NCBI RefSeq assembly: GCF_003752025.1
Contig: NZ_RJKR01000009.1
Span: forward strand, 1-64,000
DNA from: Curtobacterium sp. PhB115
GTDB taxonomy: Bacteria; Actinomycetota; Actinomycetes; Actinomycetales; Microbacteriaceae
Direction of reading: 5' to 3'
Length of the DNA: 64,000 nucleotides
Positions 35,540-43,574 of this stretch are shown one piece after another. How positions within the stretch are numbered: the stretch's first letter is position 1; the number at the start of each line of letters is the position of its first letter. A program made the translations under genes and the position numbers. The notes under the pieces were generated by a model that worked only from the letters and a program-made list of their open reading frames with translations, was not told the origin of the DNA and searched no databases.

Positions 35540-37095
35540 CAGGCCACGCTCCGCAGTGCCTCGGCCGGACGCAGCTTGCTCGCGCGCCAGCCGCCGAGGG
35601 CGCCGGCGATGAGACCGCCGAGGATCGCCAGGCCGATCGCGAGGAGGATCACCTCGACGGTGACCGGGGCGTGCAGCACGACGTCGGTCGTGGACGCGGT
35701 GCTGGCACCGCCGCCGAAGCCGCCGGCCGGGGCGCCGCCCGTGGTGCCGGTCCCGGCAGCTGCGGTGGCCGCGCCGCCGGGCATGCCGCCCGTACCGCCG
35801 GCGCCGCCGGCTCCGCCACCGGTGGTGCTCGAGGCGCTCGCCGAGATCGTCGGGCTGATGACGTTCACGACGAGGATGCCGATCAGGCCGGCCGCGGCGC
35901 CGAGGACACCGCCGATGAGGCCCTGCACGAGCGATTCGCCGGCGACCTGTCGCGTGATGCGGCCGTTCGACCAGCCGATCGCCTTGAGCGTGCCGAACTC
36001 GCGGGTGCGTCGGGTGACGCCGGAGATCGTGAAGAGGATCGCGATGAGGAACGCCGCGGCCAGCACGACGATCGACAGCCACGTGCCGAGGTTCGAGACG
36101 AGGCTCGACGCGGTGCTCAGCGAACCGGAGACGCTCGAGGCCAGGTCGGCCTCGGTCGAGACGGTCGCGCTCGTGAGCTGCTTCTGCAGGGCGGTCTTGA
36201 TCGTGCTGACGTCGGAGGACGACTCGGCGGAGACGTAGATCGAGGTGACCTTGCCGTCGAGGTCCGCCAGGGCCTGCGCGGTGTCGAGCGGGATGTACGT
36301 GTTCGAGCCGGTGGTGGACGAGGACCCCGTGGAGGTCACGATGCCGATGACCGTGAAGTCGGTGCCGCCGATGTCGATCGTGTCGCCGACCGCCTTCGAC
36401 TCGCTCTTCGCGTAGGACGAGTCGAGCACGACGACGTCCTTGCCGGCGTCCTTCGCGGTGAAGGTGCGGCCCTTGGTGAGCTCGGTGCTGGTGAGGGGGC
36501 CGACCGCGTCGCCGGAGACCGGGATCCCGGTGACCGAGAACGAGTCGACGTTGAACGATCCGCCACCGAAGCCGCCGCCGCCCGTGCCGCCGCTCGGCGG
36601 ACCCTGCTGGGTGGAGCTGTCGGAGCTGCTGCTGTCGCTGCTGTCCGTGCTGCTGCTGTCGTCGGTCGACTGCTGGACCTGGCCCGAGAAGGTGCTGTTC
36701 TCGAGGGTCAGGACGCCGGTCGCCGCCTTGACGCCGTCGGTGCTCGTGATCGTCGACAGGTTCGACGCGTTGAGCGTGCTCGTGCCGCGAGCGACCGCGA
36801 GCTTCGACTGCGACAGGTCGGTCGAGCCGCTGTCGTCGGTGCTGCTGTCGCCCTGGCTGCCGAAGTCGAAGCTCGGTCGGCCGCCGTTCGTGGACGCCGT
36901 CGCGGTCTTCGTCACGGTGATGTCGGTGCCGACGCCATACACGGACTGCAGGACGCTCGACTGCGCGGCCTTCACGCCGCCCGCGATCGAGGACACGATG
37001 ACCACGAGTGCGATGGCCAGCGCCATGCCGATCGCGATGATGACGGTCTGCTTCTTGCGGTTCGTGAGTTCGCGCCTGAGGTAGGTCAGGAACAT
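35539..37095 (-). CDS. MacB-type ABC permease
   Basis: 518-residue membrane protein: helix 1 near the N-terminus (QTVIIAIGMALAIALVVIVSSIAG), a large extracytoplasmic MacB-like domain, then three C-terminal helices (SIVVLAAAFLIAILFTISGV; GLIGGVLGAAAGLIGILVV; VEVILLAIGLAILGGLIAG). Two low-complexity insertions stand out: a Ser/Asp-rich stretch with SSSTDSSDSSSSDSS, and a Gly/Ala/Thr-rich stretch (TGGGAGGAGGTGGMPGG) between the last helices. Its substrate is unknown. ATG preceded by GAGGAGAACC. Confidence 0.9.
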   Translation of the reverse strand: MFLTYLRRELTNRKKQTVIIAIGMALAIALVVIVSSIAGGVKAAQSSVLQSVYGVGTDITVTKTATASTNGGRPSFDFGSQGDSSTDDSGSTDLSQSKLAVARGTSTLNASNLSTITSTDGVKAATGVLTLENSTFSGQVQQSTDDSSSTDSSDSSSSDSSTQQGPPSGGTGGGGFGGGSFNVDSFSVTGIPVSGDAVGPLTSTELTKGRTFTAKDAGKDVVVLDSSYAKSESKAVGDTIDIGGTDFTVIGIVTSTGSSSTTGSNTYIPLDTAQALADLDGKVTSIYVSAESSSDVSTIKTALQKQLTSATVSTEADLASSVSGSLSTASSLVSNLGTWLSIVVLAAAFLIAILFTISGVTRRTREFGTLKAIGWSNGRITRQVAGESLVQGLIGGVLGAAAGLIGILVVNVISPTISASASSTTGGGAGGAGGTGGMPGGAATAAAGTGTTGGAPAGGFGGGASTASTTDVVLHAPVTVEVILLAIGLAILGGLIAGALGGWRASKLRPAEALRSVA

Positions 37096-37266
37096 GGTTC
37101 TCCTCGGTGGTGGCCGGCTGGGGTCACCGGCCGTGCAGTGCGCACGGCGGGGCCGACGGAGGAGAACCTAGGCAGCGGCGTTGTGGTCGGCCCATCGGCT
37201 TCCTATGACGTCCCTAAGGACGCTCCCTCCGCTGTTGTGCAAGCATGTGATATTTTGGTACTCGTG

Positions 37267-38691
37267 ATGATGGCGCGGAGCGGACTGATGAGTCTCGGGG
37301 GGACGGCAGTCCGGGCGACCGTGCAGATCGCCTCGAACGTGGTGGTGGCACGGATCCTCGGGCCCGACGCGTACGGGGCGGCAGCAGTGGTGCTCGCCCT
37401 GGCGATCGTCCTCGAACTCCTGCGCAACAGCGGGTTCGCCGCGGTCGTGCTGCGCTCCGGTGACCAACCGCCCGAGGTCCTCGTGACGCTCCACCGGATG
37501 AGCGCCCTCGTCGGGTGCGGGCTCGGCGTCGTCGTCGCCGGCGCGGGTGGCGTCGTGCTCTGGGCCGCCCCAGCCGCACCGTACGGCGTGCTGCTGCTCG
37601 TGATCGCGATCGCCTTCCCGCTCGCCGGCTCCGTCTCCGTGCCGATCGCATCGATGGTGCGGCGCCACACGATGGGGCGGGTCGTCGTGGTCGAGTCGAT
37701 CGCCGTCGTGGTCGGTGCCGGCACCGCGGTCGGGCTGGCGCTCGCCGGCGTCGGGTCCGTGGCGATGATCGTGCAGGTCGTGCTCCTCTGGACGGGCGTC
37801 GCGATCGGAGTGGTCCTGCTCCGCGCCGTGCCCCGGGGTGTCGCCGCACCGCGGTCCGCCGTGCGGTCGATGGTCGGGCTCGCCCGGGACGTCTCCGTCG
37901 TGCAGCTCGTCTCCCTCGTCGCCCGCGCCGGTGACCGGGTGCTCGCGGCCGCGGTCTGCGGCCCTGCAGCGTCCGGGCTCTACGTCCAGGCGATGCAGCT
38001 GATGTCGCTGCCGCTCGAGCAGATCGGCGCGGCGGTCCAGCGCGTCGCGGTCCCGGCCCTCGCGGCTGCGGACACCGAGACGCTCCGGGCGCGGTACCGG
38101 CAGCTCATCGGGGTGGTGTCGCTGCTGGCCTGGCCCGTGCTGGCGGTGCTCGGGGCCCTCGCCGAACCGGTCGTCCGACTGCTCTTCGGGCCCGAGTGGA
38201 CAGGGTCCGCCGCGGTCTTGCCGTTCCTCGTCGTGGCCGGTGCCGCACAGTCACTCGGGTTCGTCGCCGTCTGGTACTTCGTCGCGAGCGGCCGGTCCGG
38301 GCGCCAGGTCCGGTGGGCGCTCGTCTCGCAGCCCGTCATCGTCGTCGCCGTCGTCATCGGGACGACCTGGGGGATCTCCGGCATGGCCGCCGGGTACGCC
38401 GTGGCCTGCGTCGTACTCGTGGTGCCGTCGTTCCTCGTCTCGACGCGGGGGACCGGGCTCCGACTCCGTGACGTCGTCGTCCCGGCACTGCCGGCGGCGT
38501 CGGCGTCCGTCGTGGCGGTCCTCGTGGCGGCGACGGTGTCGGCCTGGTGGTCACAGCCGGACGGCCCGGTGTCCGCCGTCGTCGTACCGGGGCTGGCCGC
38601 TGCACTGTGCGGCGGAGTCGTGGCCCTCGCGTTCACCCACGTCCGCGCACGTCTGCCGGGCACTCTCATCCCGATCGGACGACGACCGTGA
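37267..38691 (+). CDS. Polysaccharide flippase (MOP/Wzx-like)
   Basis: 474-residue membrane protein with 12-14 predicted helices. The N-terminus (SLGGTAVRATVQIASNVVVARILGPDAYG) is typical of polysaccharide biosynthesis/oligosaccharide flippases. Expected to move a lipid-linked glycan across the membrane. Possible starts are GTG 37264, ATG 37267 and ATG 37270; the short AT-rich stretch just upstream (GATATTTTGGTACTC) may be the promoter. The next gene, a glycosyltransferase, overlaps by 4 bp (GTGA), supporting a joint role in surface glycan synthesis. Confidence 0.87.
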   Translation: MMARSGLMSLGGTAVRATVQIASNVVVARILGPDAYGAAAVVLALAIVLELLRNSGFAAVVLRSGDQPPEVLVTLHRMSALVGCGLGVVVAGAGGVVLWAAPAAPYGVLLLVIAIAFPLAGSVSVPIASMVRRHTMGRVVVVESIAVVVGAGTAVGLALAGVGSVAMIVQVVLLWTGVAIGVVLLRAVPRGVAAPRSAVRSMVGLARDVSVVQLVSLVARAGDRVLAAAVCGPAASGLYVQAMQLMSLPLEQIGAAVQRVAVPALAAADTETLRARYRQLIGVVSLLAWPVLAVLGALAEPVVRLLFGPEWTGSAAVLPFLVVAGAAQSLGFVAVWYFVASGRSGRQVRWALVSQPVIVVAVVIGTTWGISGMAAGYAVACVVLVVPSFLVSTRGTGLRLRDVVVPALPAASASVVAVLVAATVSAWWSQPDGPVSAVVVPGLAAALCGGVVALAFTHVRARLPGTLIPIGRRP

Positions 38692-39578
38692 ACCACCTCG
38701 AGCAGCCCCTCCCGCCGATCCGCACGATCGGGGTGGTGATCCCCGTCGGGAACCGGTCGACGACGGACCTCGGGCCGCAGTTGCAGGCGCTGGCGTCGCA
38801 GACCTGGAGCGGACCGGTCTCGGTCGTCATCAGCTGCAACGGGGAGCCCGTGCACCTGGTCGAGGGCCTCGTCGCGACGGTCGACTGGCCCGACGGCTGG
38901 TCGGTGACGGCGATCGACTCGTCGGCGGTCCGCGGGCCGAGCGCCGCGCGGAACACCGGCTGGCGAACGCTCGACACGGACGTCGTGTTGTTCTGCGACG
39001 CCGACGACGTCGTGGCCGACACGTGGATCGCAGGGCTGGTGCAGGGCCTCGAGCACGCCGGGGTCTGCACCGGCCCGATGCTGCTCGATGCGCTCAACGA
39101 GGCGTGGATGACCGAGTCCTCGGAGCAGCCGTGGCCGATCGTGCGGTTCGGGCACCTCCCGCACACGTGCTCCGCCAACCTGGGGGTGCGTCGGGTCGTC
39201 CTCGACCTGACGGACGGCTTCGACACCACCCTCGGTGCGGCGGAGGACACGGACTTCGCCTGGCGAGCGACCTACGCGGGGTTCCCGACGCGCTTCGCGA
39301 CCGCGGCGGTGGTGCAGTACCGCCTCCGTCCCCGAGCGGCCGACCTGTTCCGGAACAACCGCCACTACGCCAGGTGGGACCGCGTGCTCGTCGACAAGCA
39401 CCGCCGGCACGGGGCACGGTGGCGACGACGGGAGGTCATCCGGCACGTCCTCTCCACCGCGGTGGCCGTCGTCCGGGCACCGTTCGGCCGCCGTCGCCGC
39501 CGGATCGCAGCGAACCGGCTGGGCACGCTCGTCGGCTGGACCGAGCGGTACCTCGGCAAGCGCCCCACGTCGACGTGA
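38688..39578 (+). CDS. Family 2 glycosyltransferase
   Basis: 296-residue GT-A protein: nucleotide-binding start TIGVVIPVGNRS, then RGPSAARNTGWRTL and the DxD-like VVLFCDADDVV; acceptor region includes GAAEDTDFAWRA with the catalytic ED. A basic C-terminal tail (GRRRRRIAANR) may touch the membrane. Coupled to the flippase gene by GTGA overlap. Donor and acceptor sugars are unknown. Confidence 0.9.
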   Translation: MNHLEQPLPPIRTIGVVIPVGNRSTTDLGPQLQALASQTWSGPVSVVISCNGEPVHLVEGLVATVDWPDGWSVTAIDSSAVRGPSAARNTGWRTLDTDVVLFCDADDVVADTWIAGLVQGLEHAGVCTGPMLLDALNEAWMTESSEQPWPIVRFGHLPHTCSANLGVRRVVLDLTDGFDTTLGAAEDTDFAWRATYAGFPTRFATAAVVQYRLRPRAADLFRNNRHYARWDRVLVDKHRRHGARWRRREVIRHVLSTAVAVVRAPFGRRRRRIAANRLGTLVGWTERYLGKRPTST

Positions 39579-39587
39579 CGCCGGCGC

Positions 39588-40292
39588 TCAGGACGCGTCG
39601 CCGTACTGCTGCCGCAGGTGCTCCGCGTAGCCGCCGGGGGTCCGTCCCGCGAACCGCCCGCTCGTGACCACCGGGAGCTCGATCGTCGCATCGACGACGA
39701 ACCCGGTCGCGCGGGCCCGCTCGACGAGCCGGACGTCCTCGTGCTCGGGCACCGGGTCGAACCCGCCGAGGGCCGTGTAGACCGCGGCGAGCACCCCGAG
39801 GTTCGCGCCGTGCACGTGGCCGAGCGCCGCTCCCGGCGGGTGGGCCCGTCTCCACCGTGCGAGCACCACGGGGTCGAGGTCGTCCGGGTCCGGCACCACT
39901 GCGCCGACGAGCACGTGCGTCCCTGCCGCGAGCGCGTCGGCCTGCTGGACGAGCCAGCGCTCCGGCACCCGCGAGTCCGCGTCGGTGTGGGCGAGCCACC
40001 GGTGCGACGGATCCCCGGGGTGTGCGCGCAGCGCGTGGGCCGCGCCGATCGTCCGCGCGCGACCGACGCCCACGTGCTCGGTCTCGACGACGGACACCGG
40101 GTACCCGGCGACGACCGCCGAGGTGCCGTCCGTGCAGCCGTCGAGCACGACCGTCACGGCGACGTTGGTTCCCGGGCGGTCGACGGCGAGCCGCTCGCAC
40201 GCCACGAGCAGGGCGTCGAGACAGGCCCCGATGCGGTCCTCTTCGTCGTGTGCGGGAACGACGACGTCGACGCGGGGCCGGGCCGCCGTCAC
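39588..40292 (-). CDS. Family 2 glycosyltransferase
   Basis: 234-residue GT-A enzyme: VDVVVPAHDEEDRIGACLDAL, VLDGCTDGT, GVGRARTIGAAHAL and DxD in LAHTDADSRVPERW; acceptor region PVPEHEDVRLVERA. It is the last gene of an overlapping three-gene operon (acyl-CoA dehydrogenase-like, PIG-L/methyltransferase, this gene), with GTGA overlap to the gene before it. The role in that operon is unknown; sugar transfer to a deacetylated or methylated acceptor is an inference. Confidence 0.88.
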   Translation of the reverse strand: MTAARPRVDVVVPAHDEEDRIGACLDALLVACERLAVDRPGTNVAVTVVLDGCTDGTSAVVAGYPVSVVETEHVGVGRARTIGAAHALRAHPGDPSHRWLAHTDADSRVPERWLVQQADALAAGTHVLVGAVVPDPDDLDPVVLARWRRAHPPGAALGHVHGANLGVLAAVYTALGGFDPVPEHEDVRLVERARATGFVVDATIELPVVTSGRFAGRTPGGYAEHLRQQYGDAS

Positions 40293-41650
40293 CGGACGAG
40301 TCCCTCGGCGCGGCCGACCGACGTCACCGCGGGTCCGGGCAGGACGCTCAGCACGAAGTCCTCCTCGACGTGCCGGACGAGCGCCGGCCGGGGCCACAGC
40401 TCCGCGAGTCGGGCATCGACCACGTCGCCGCTCGACACCGCCTCGTCGTCGGGGTGCCGCCAGTGGCAGGCGACCAGCACGCCGTCGTCGTCGAGGGACG
40501 CGAGCACCCGATCGATCGTGGCGTCGAGGTCGGCCGCGGACAGGTAGTAGCCGACCTCCGACATCACCACGAGGTCCCACCGTCCAGCCGGCCACTCCTC
40601 GGGCAGCGCGGCCTGCACGAACCGGGCGGTCGGCACGCGGCGTTCCGCCTGCGCCAGGGGTGCGGCCGAGATGTCCGTCCCGAGCACGGCGTCGGCGCGT
40701 TCGGCGAGCGCTGCCGTCAGCACGCCGGTGGCGCACCCGAGTTCGAGCGCGGACCGGAAGCGTTCACGGGGGAGCGCGGCGAGGGTCACGGCGCGCTTCC
40801 GTCGCTCGTACCAGGACCCCTCGAAGTCCCAGCCCTCGGGCTTCCGCGCGTAGTGCGCGTCGAAGGACTCCCGCGACCGCGAGGCAGCGGGCGCGGGTGC
40901 CACGGCGAAGAGGACCTCACTCGTGCGGAGGTGGTGTGCGGCGTGCCGGTCGTCCACGATCGCCTCGTCCCCGGCGGCCGACGACAGAGGCCGGGTCTGT
41001 GACCGGTACGCGTCGAGGGCTGCGCGCTTCCGTGCGAGGACGGCGTCGGTCAACCGCAGGGCCCTGGCTCGCTCCCACGGCTGGGCCGACGCGGACGGGT
41101 CGTCCCAGTGCCACGCCCAGATCGGGTAGGCGAGCAACGACACGTCGGTGGTCGCGGCCACGGCCTCCTCGGCGACCTCGCCGGCGATGCGGTGGTCCCG
41201 GTGGCCGTCCCCGCGCCACGGTGCGACGACCAGGGTCGGGCGGGCGGCGTCGGCGAGGGCGCTCCGGAGCGCCGCCGTGACCGCGTCGCGGTGTTCGCGC
41301 GTCGCGCCGTCCGGGATGCCGACCGACGTGGCGGTGGCCCCCGGGTGCAGGACCGTGAGCGCCGCGGCGAACTCGTCGTCGCGGACGCCGGCGAGCTCCG
41401 CGGCCGTCGTCGTGGGGGAGTCCGGGTGGGAGCGCTCGCCGCGGGTGAGGAGCAGCACGTGCACCGGGACCCCGGCGTCGGCGGCACTCGCGATCAGTCC
41501 GCCCGCGCCGAGGGTCTCGTCGTCGGGGTGCGGCGCGACGACGACGACGGAGCGCACACCGTCCAGCTCGACGGGGGACACCTCGGCCCCGTCGAGGAAC
41601 GCACTCCACGCGGCCGGGTCGGTCCCCGGTTCGCGGTGGTCGAAGCTCAC
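40289..41650 (-). CDS. PIG-L deacetylase / SAM methyltransferase fusion
   Basis: 453-residue two-domain protein. Residues about 33-240 are a PIG-L (LmbE-like) N-acetylglucosamine deacetylase domain with the zinc motif PHPDDE (His41, Asp43, Asp44) and the second site GHRDH. Residues about 270-453 are a class I methyltransferase (NodS-like) with SFDAHYARKPEGWDFEGSWYE, motif I ALELGCATGVLTAAL and an acidic GTDIS. Start GTG lies in a GTGA overlap with the upstream stop. The same fusion occurs in other actinobacteria as I recall; its substrate is not known to me. Confidence 0.9.
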   Translation of the reverse strand: MSFDHREPGTDPAAWSAFLDGAEVSPVELDGVRSVVVVAPHPDDETLGAGGLIASAADAGVPVHVLLLTRGERSHPDSPTTTAAELAGVRDDEFAAALTVLHPGATATSVGIPDGATREHRDAVTAALRSALADAARPTLVVAPWRGDGHRDHRIAGEVAEEAVAATTDVSLLAYPIWAWHWDDPSASAQPWERARALRLTDAVLARKRAALDAYRSQTRPLSSAAGDEAIVDDRHAAHHLRTSEVLFAVAPAPAASRSRESFDAHYARKPEGWDFEGSWYERRKRAVTLAALPRERFRSALELGCATGVLTAALAERADAVLGTDISAAPLAQAERRVPTARFVQAALPEEWPAGRWDLVVMSEVGYYLSAADLDATIDRVLASLDDDGVLVACHWRHPDDEAVSSGDVVDARLAELWPRPALVRHVEEDFVLSVLPGPAVTSVGRAEGLVR

Positions 41651-42705
41651 CACGCGACACCGCCGCGCTCGAGGACCTTCCGGCCGATCCGCGCCAGGTC
41701 CCGTTCGCCGTGGTCCTGCAGGACGTAGAGCTCGAGGTCGGCGACCCGAGCAGCGACGGCTGGGTCGGAGGTCAGGGGCGCCGGACCGATCGTCGCGACG
41801 ACCCTGGTGCGCACGGCGTCCACCGCGCGGCGCACCCGTGAGCGGACGAGCTGGGCGAGCAACGACCAGTCCACGTCGTCGTGGGCGCGGCCGTCGATGC
41901 GCGAGGCCGCGTCGGCGAGGGCGTCCTCGGCGTCGGCGAGGTCGGCGACCGTCGCCCCGAGCGCCGCCTGCAGGAGCTCCGAGTCGGGGTGGGCCTCCGC
42001 CGTGGCACGGAGCACCCGGGCCAGTCCGACGGCACCGCCCCACCAGCACGCGGCGACGCCGATGCCGCCCCAGGCGAACCCCGGACGCCCGAGGTACCAG
42101 CCGGGTTCGCCGACGGGGACCGCGGGGACGTGGTCGAAGTCGACGGGGCCGCTCGGGACGTCGGGCATGCCGCGGGCGACCCAGGCCTCGTCGTGGGCTG
42201 TGACGCCGTCCTGCCGGAGGTCCACCGCGAACAGCTGTCGTGCGTCACCGACCGTCGCCGTGACGAGCGCGTGCGAGAGCGTCGAGGCGAGCGAGCACCA
42301 CGGCTTCGTCCCGTCGAGGACGACGGAACCGTCCGAACCGTCCGAACCGCCGGAGCCGTCGGAACCGGCAGGACCCGCCGTCAGGGACACCCCCGGCCCC
42401 TCGGCGGCGAACACGCCCCACGTCGACCCCTCCGGTGCGGACACGCCGGCCTGCGCCAGGATCCCGGTCGCGTCGAGGTGCGGTTCGACGGTGCGCGCGA
42501 GCGCGACGTCCGCCGCCGCGACCGCGGCGAGCGTCGCGAAGAACCCGCCGGCCGACCCGGCGGAAAGTGGTGGGGTGGTGGAGGCGACCGAACGGGCGAA
42601 GGCGAGGCGATCTGCCGGGGCAGCGCCGAGCCTCCCGGCCGACCGCTCGATCAGGGCCGTGTCGACGCCGGAGGCGGACGCGGGCCAGGCGGAAGAACGC
42701 AGCAT
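41647..42705 (-). CDS. Acyl-CoA dehydrogenase-like flavoprotein
   Basis: 352-residue protein resembling the acyl-CoA dehydrogenase fold. Seen are the GTKPWCSLAS segment that corresponds to the conserved G-x-K-x-W-x-S/T flavin region, RGMPDVPSGPVDFD, and the C-terminal LQDHGERDLARIGR. I could not place the usual catalytic Glu, and it is shorter than typical ~380-residue members, so the reaction is open. A Ser/Asp/Gly repeat (SDGSGGSDGSDGS) is inserted in the beta domain. First gene of an overlapping three-gene operon. Confidence 0.75.
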   Translation of the reverse strand: MLRSSAWPASASGVDTALIERSAGRLGAAPADRLAFARSVASTTPPLSAGSAGGFFATLAAVAAADVALARTVEPHLDATGILAQAGVSAPEGSTWGVFAAEGPGVSLTAGPAGSDGSGGSDGSDGSVVLDGTKPWCSLASTLSHALVTATVGDARQLFAVDLRQDGVTAHDEAWVARGMPDVPSGPVDFDHVPAVPVGEPGWYLGRPGFAWGGIGVAACWWGGAVGLARVLRATAEAHPDSELLQAALGATVADLADAEDALADAASRIDGRAHDDVDWSLLAQLVRSRVRRAVDAVRTRVVATIGPAPLTSDPAVAARVADLELYVLQDHGERDLARIGRKVLERGGVAW

Positions 42706-42833
42706 GCCCGCCACGCTACGGATCGGCACCCGAGAGCGCGCACTGGCGATGGAGACGAGGCGGATCGGCGATCCACAGATCGACGAGGGGCGCTCCACAG
42801 ACCACTCATAGGAAACTCTCGATACTCGAAGAC

Positions 42834-43574
42834 GTGACCATCTCCCAGCCTGCAGCAGCCCCGCGCCTCACCCGTGCCGACGGAACCCCGTTGCGCATCC
42901 TGGTCGTCGACGACGAAGCCAGCCTCACCGACCTCCTGTCCATGGCGCTCCGCTACGAGGGCTGGGACGTCAAGAGCGCGAACGGCGGACAGGACGCCCT
43001 GACGACGGCGCGGGAGTTCAAGCCGGACGCGATGGTGCTCGACGTGATGATGCCGGACCTCGACGGTCTGCAGGTCCTCAGCCGGCTGCGGCAGAACAAC
43101 GACGACACCCCGGTGCTGTTCCTCACCGCGAAGGACTCGGTGGAGGACCGCGTCACCGGGCTGACCGCCGGTGGCGACGACTACGTCACGAAGCCGTTCT
43201 CCCTCGAAGAGGTCGTGGCGCGGCTCCGCGGCCTCATCCGCCGTTCGCAGATCTCGATCTCCGAAGCCGGTGACTCGCGCATCGTCGTCGGCGACCTGGT
43301 CCTCGACGAGGAATCCTACGAGGTGTCCCGCGCCGGTCGGCCGATCGAGCTGACCGCCACCGAGTTCGAGCTCCTCCGCTTCCTCATGCGCAACCCCCGT
43401 CGCGTGCTGTCGAAGGCGCAGATCCTGGACCGGGTGTGGTCGTACGACTTCGGTGGCAAGTCCTCCGTCGTCGAGATCTACATCTCCTACCTGCGCAAGA
43501 AGATCGACGCCGGCGAGACCCCGATGATCCACACGGTGCGCGGCGTCGGGTACGTCATCAAGCCGACCTCGTGA
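42834..43574 (+). CDS. OmpR-family response regulator
   Basis: 246-residue two-component regulator. Receiver domain: acidic pair Asp26-Asp27 (VVDDEAS), phosphorylation site Asp70 (LDVMMPD), Thr in FLTAKD and Lys in VTKPF. C-terminal winged helix with ELTATEFELLRFLMRN, WSYDFGG and YISYLRKKID. GTG at 42834 has GATACT 7 nt upstream, consistent with a leaderless message. The kinase gene overlaps its stop (GTGA). Resembles the MprA/TcrX-type group; targets unknown. Confidence 0.95.
   Translation: MTISQPAAAPRLTRADGTPLRILVVDDEASLTDLLSMALRYEGWDVKSANGGQDALTTAREFKPDAMVLDVMMPDLDGLQVLSRLRQNNDDTPVLFLTAKDSVEDRVTGLTAGGDDYVTKPFSLEEVVARLRGLIRRSQISISEAGDSRIVVGDLVLDEESYEVSRAGRPIELTATEFELLRFLMRNPRRVLSKAQILDRVWSYDFGGKSSVVEIYISYLRKKIDAGETPMIHTVRGVGYVIKPTS

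Noticed and set aside
36440..37084. 214-codon plus-strand frame with hydrophobic-looking residues opposite the MacB permease
   Set aside because: Mirrors the permease codons; no start signals or recognisable family.
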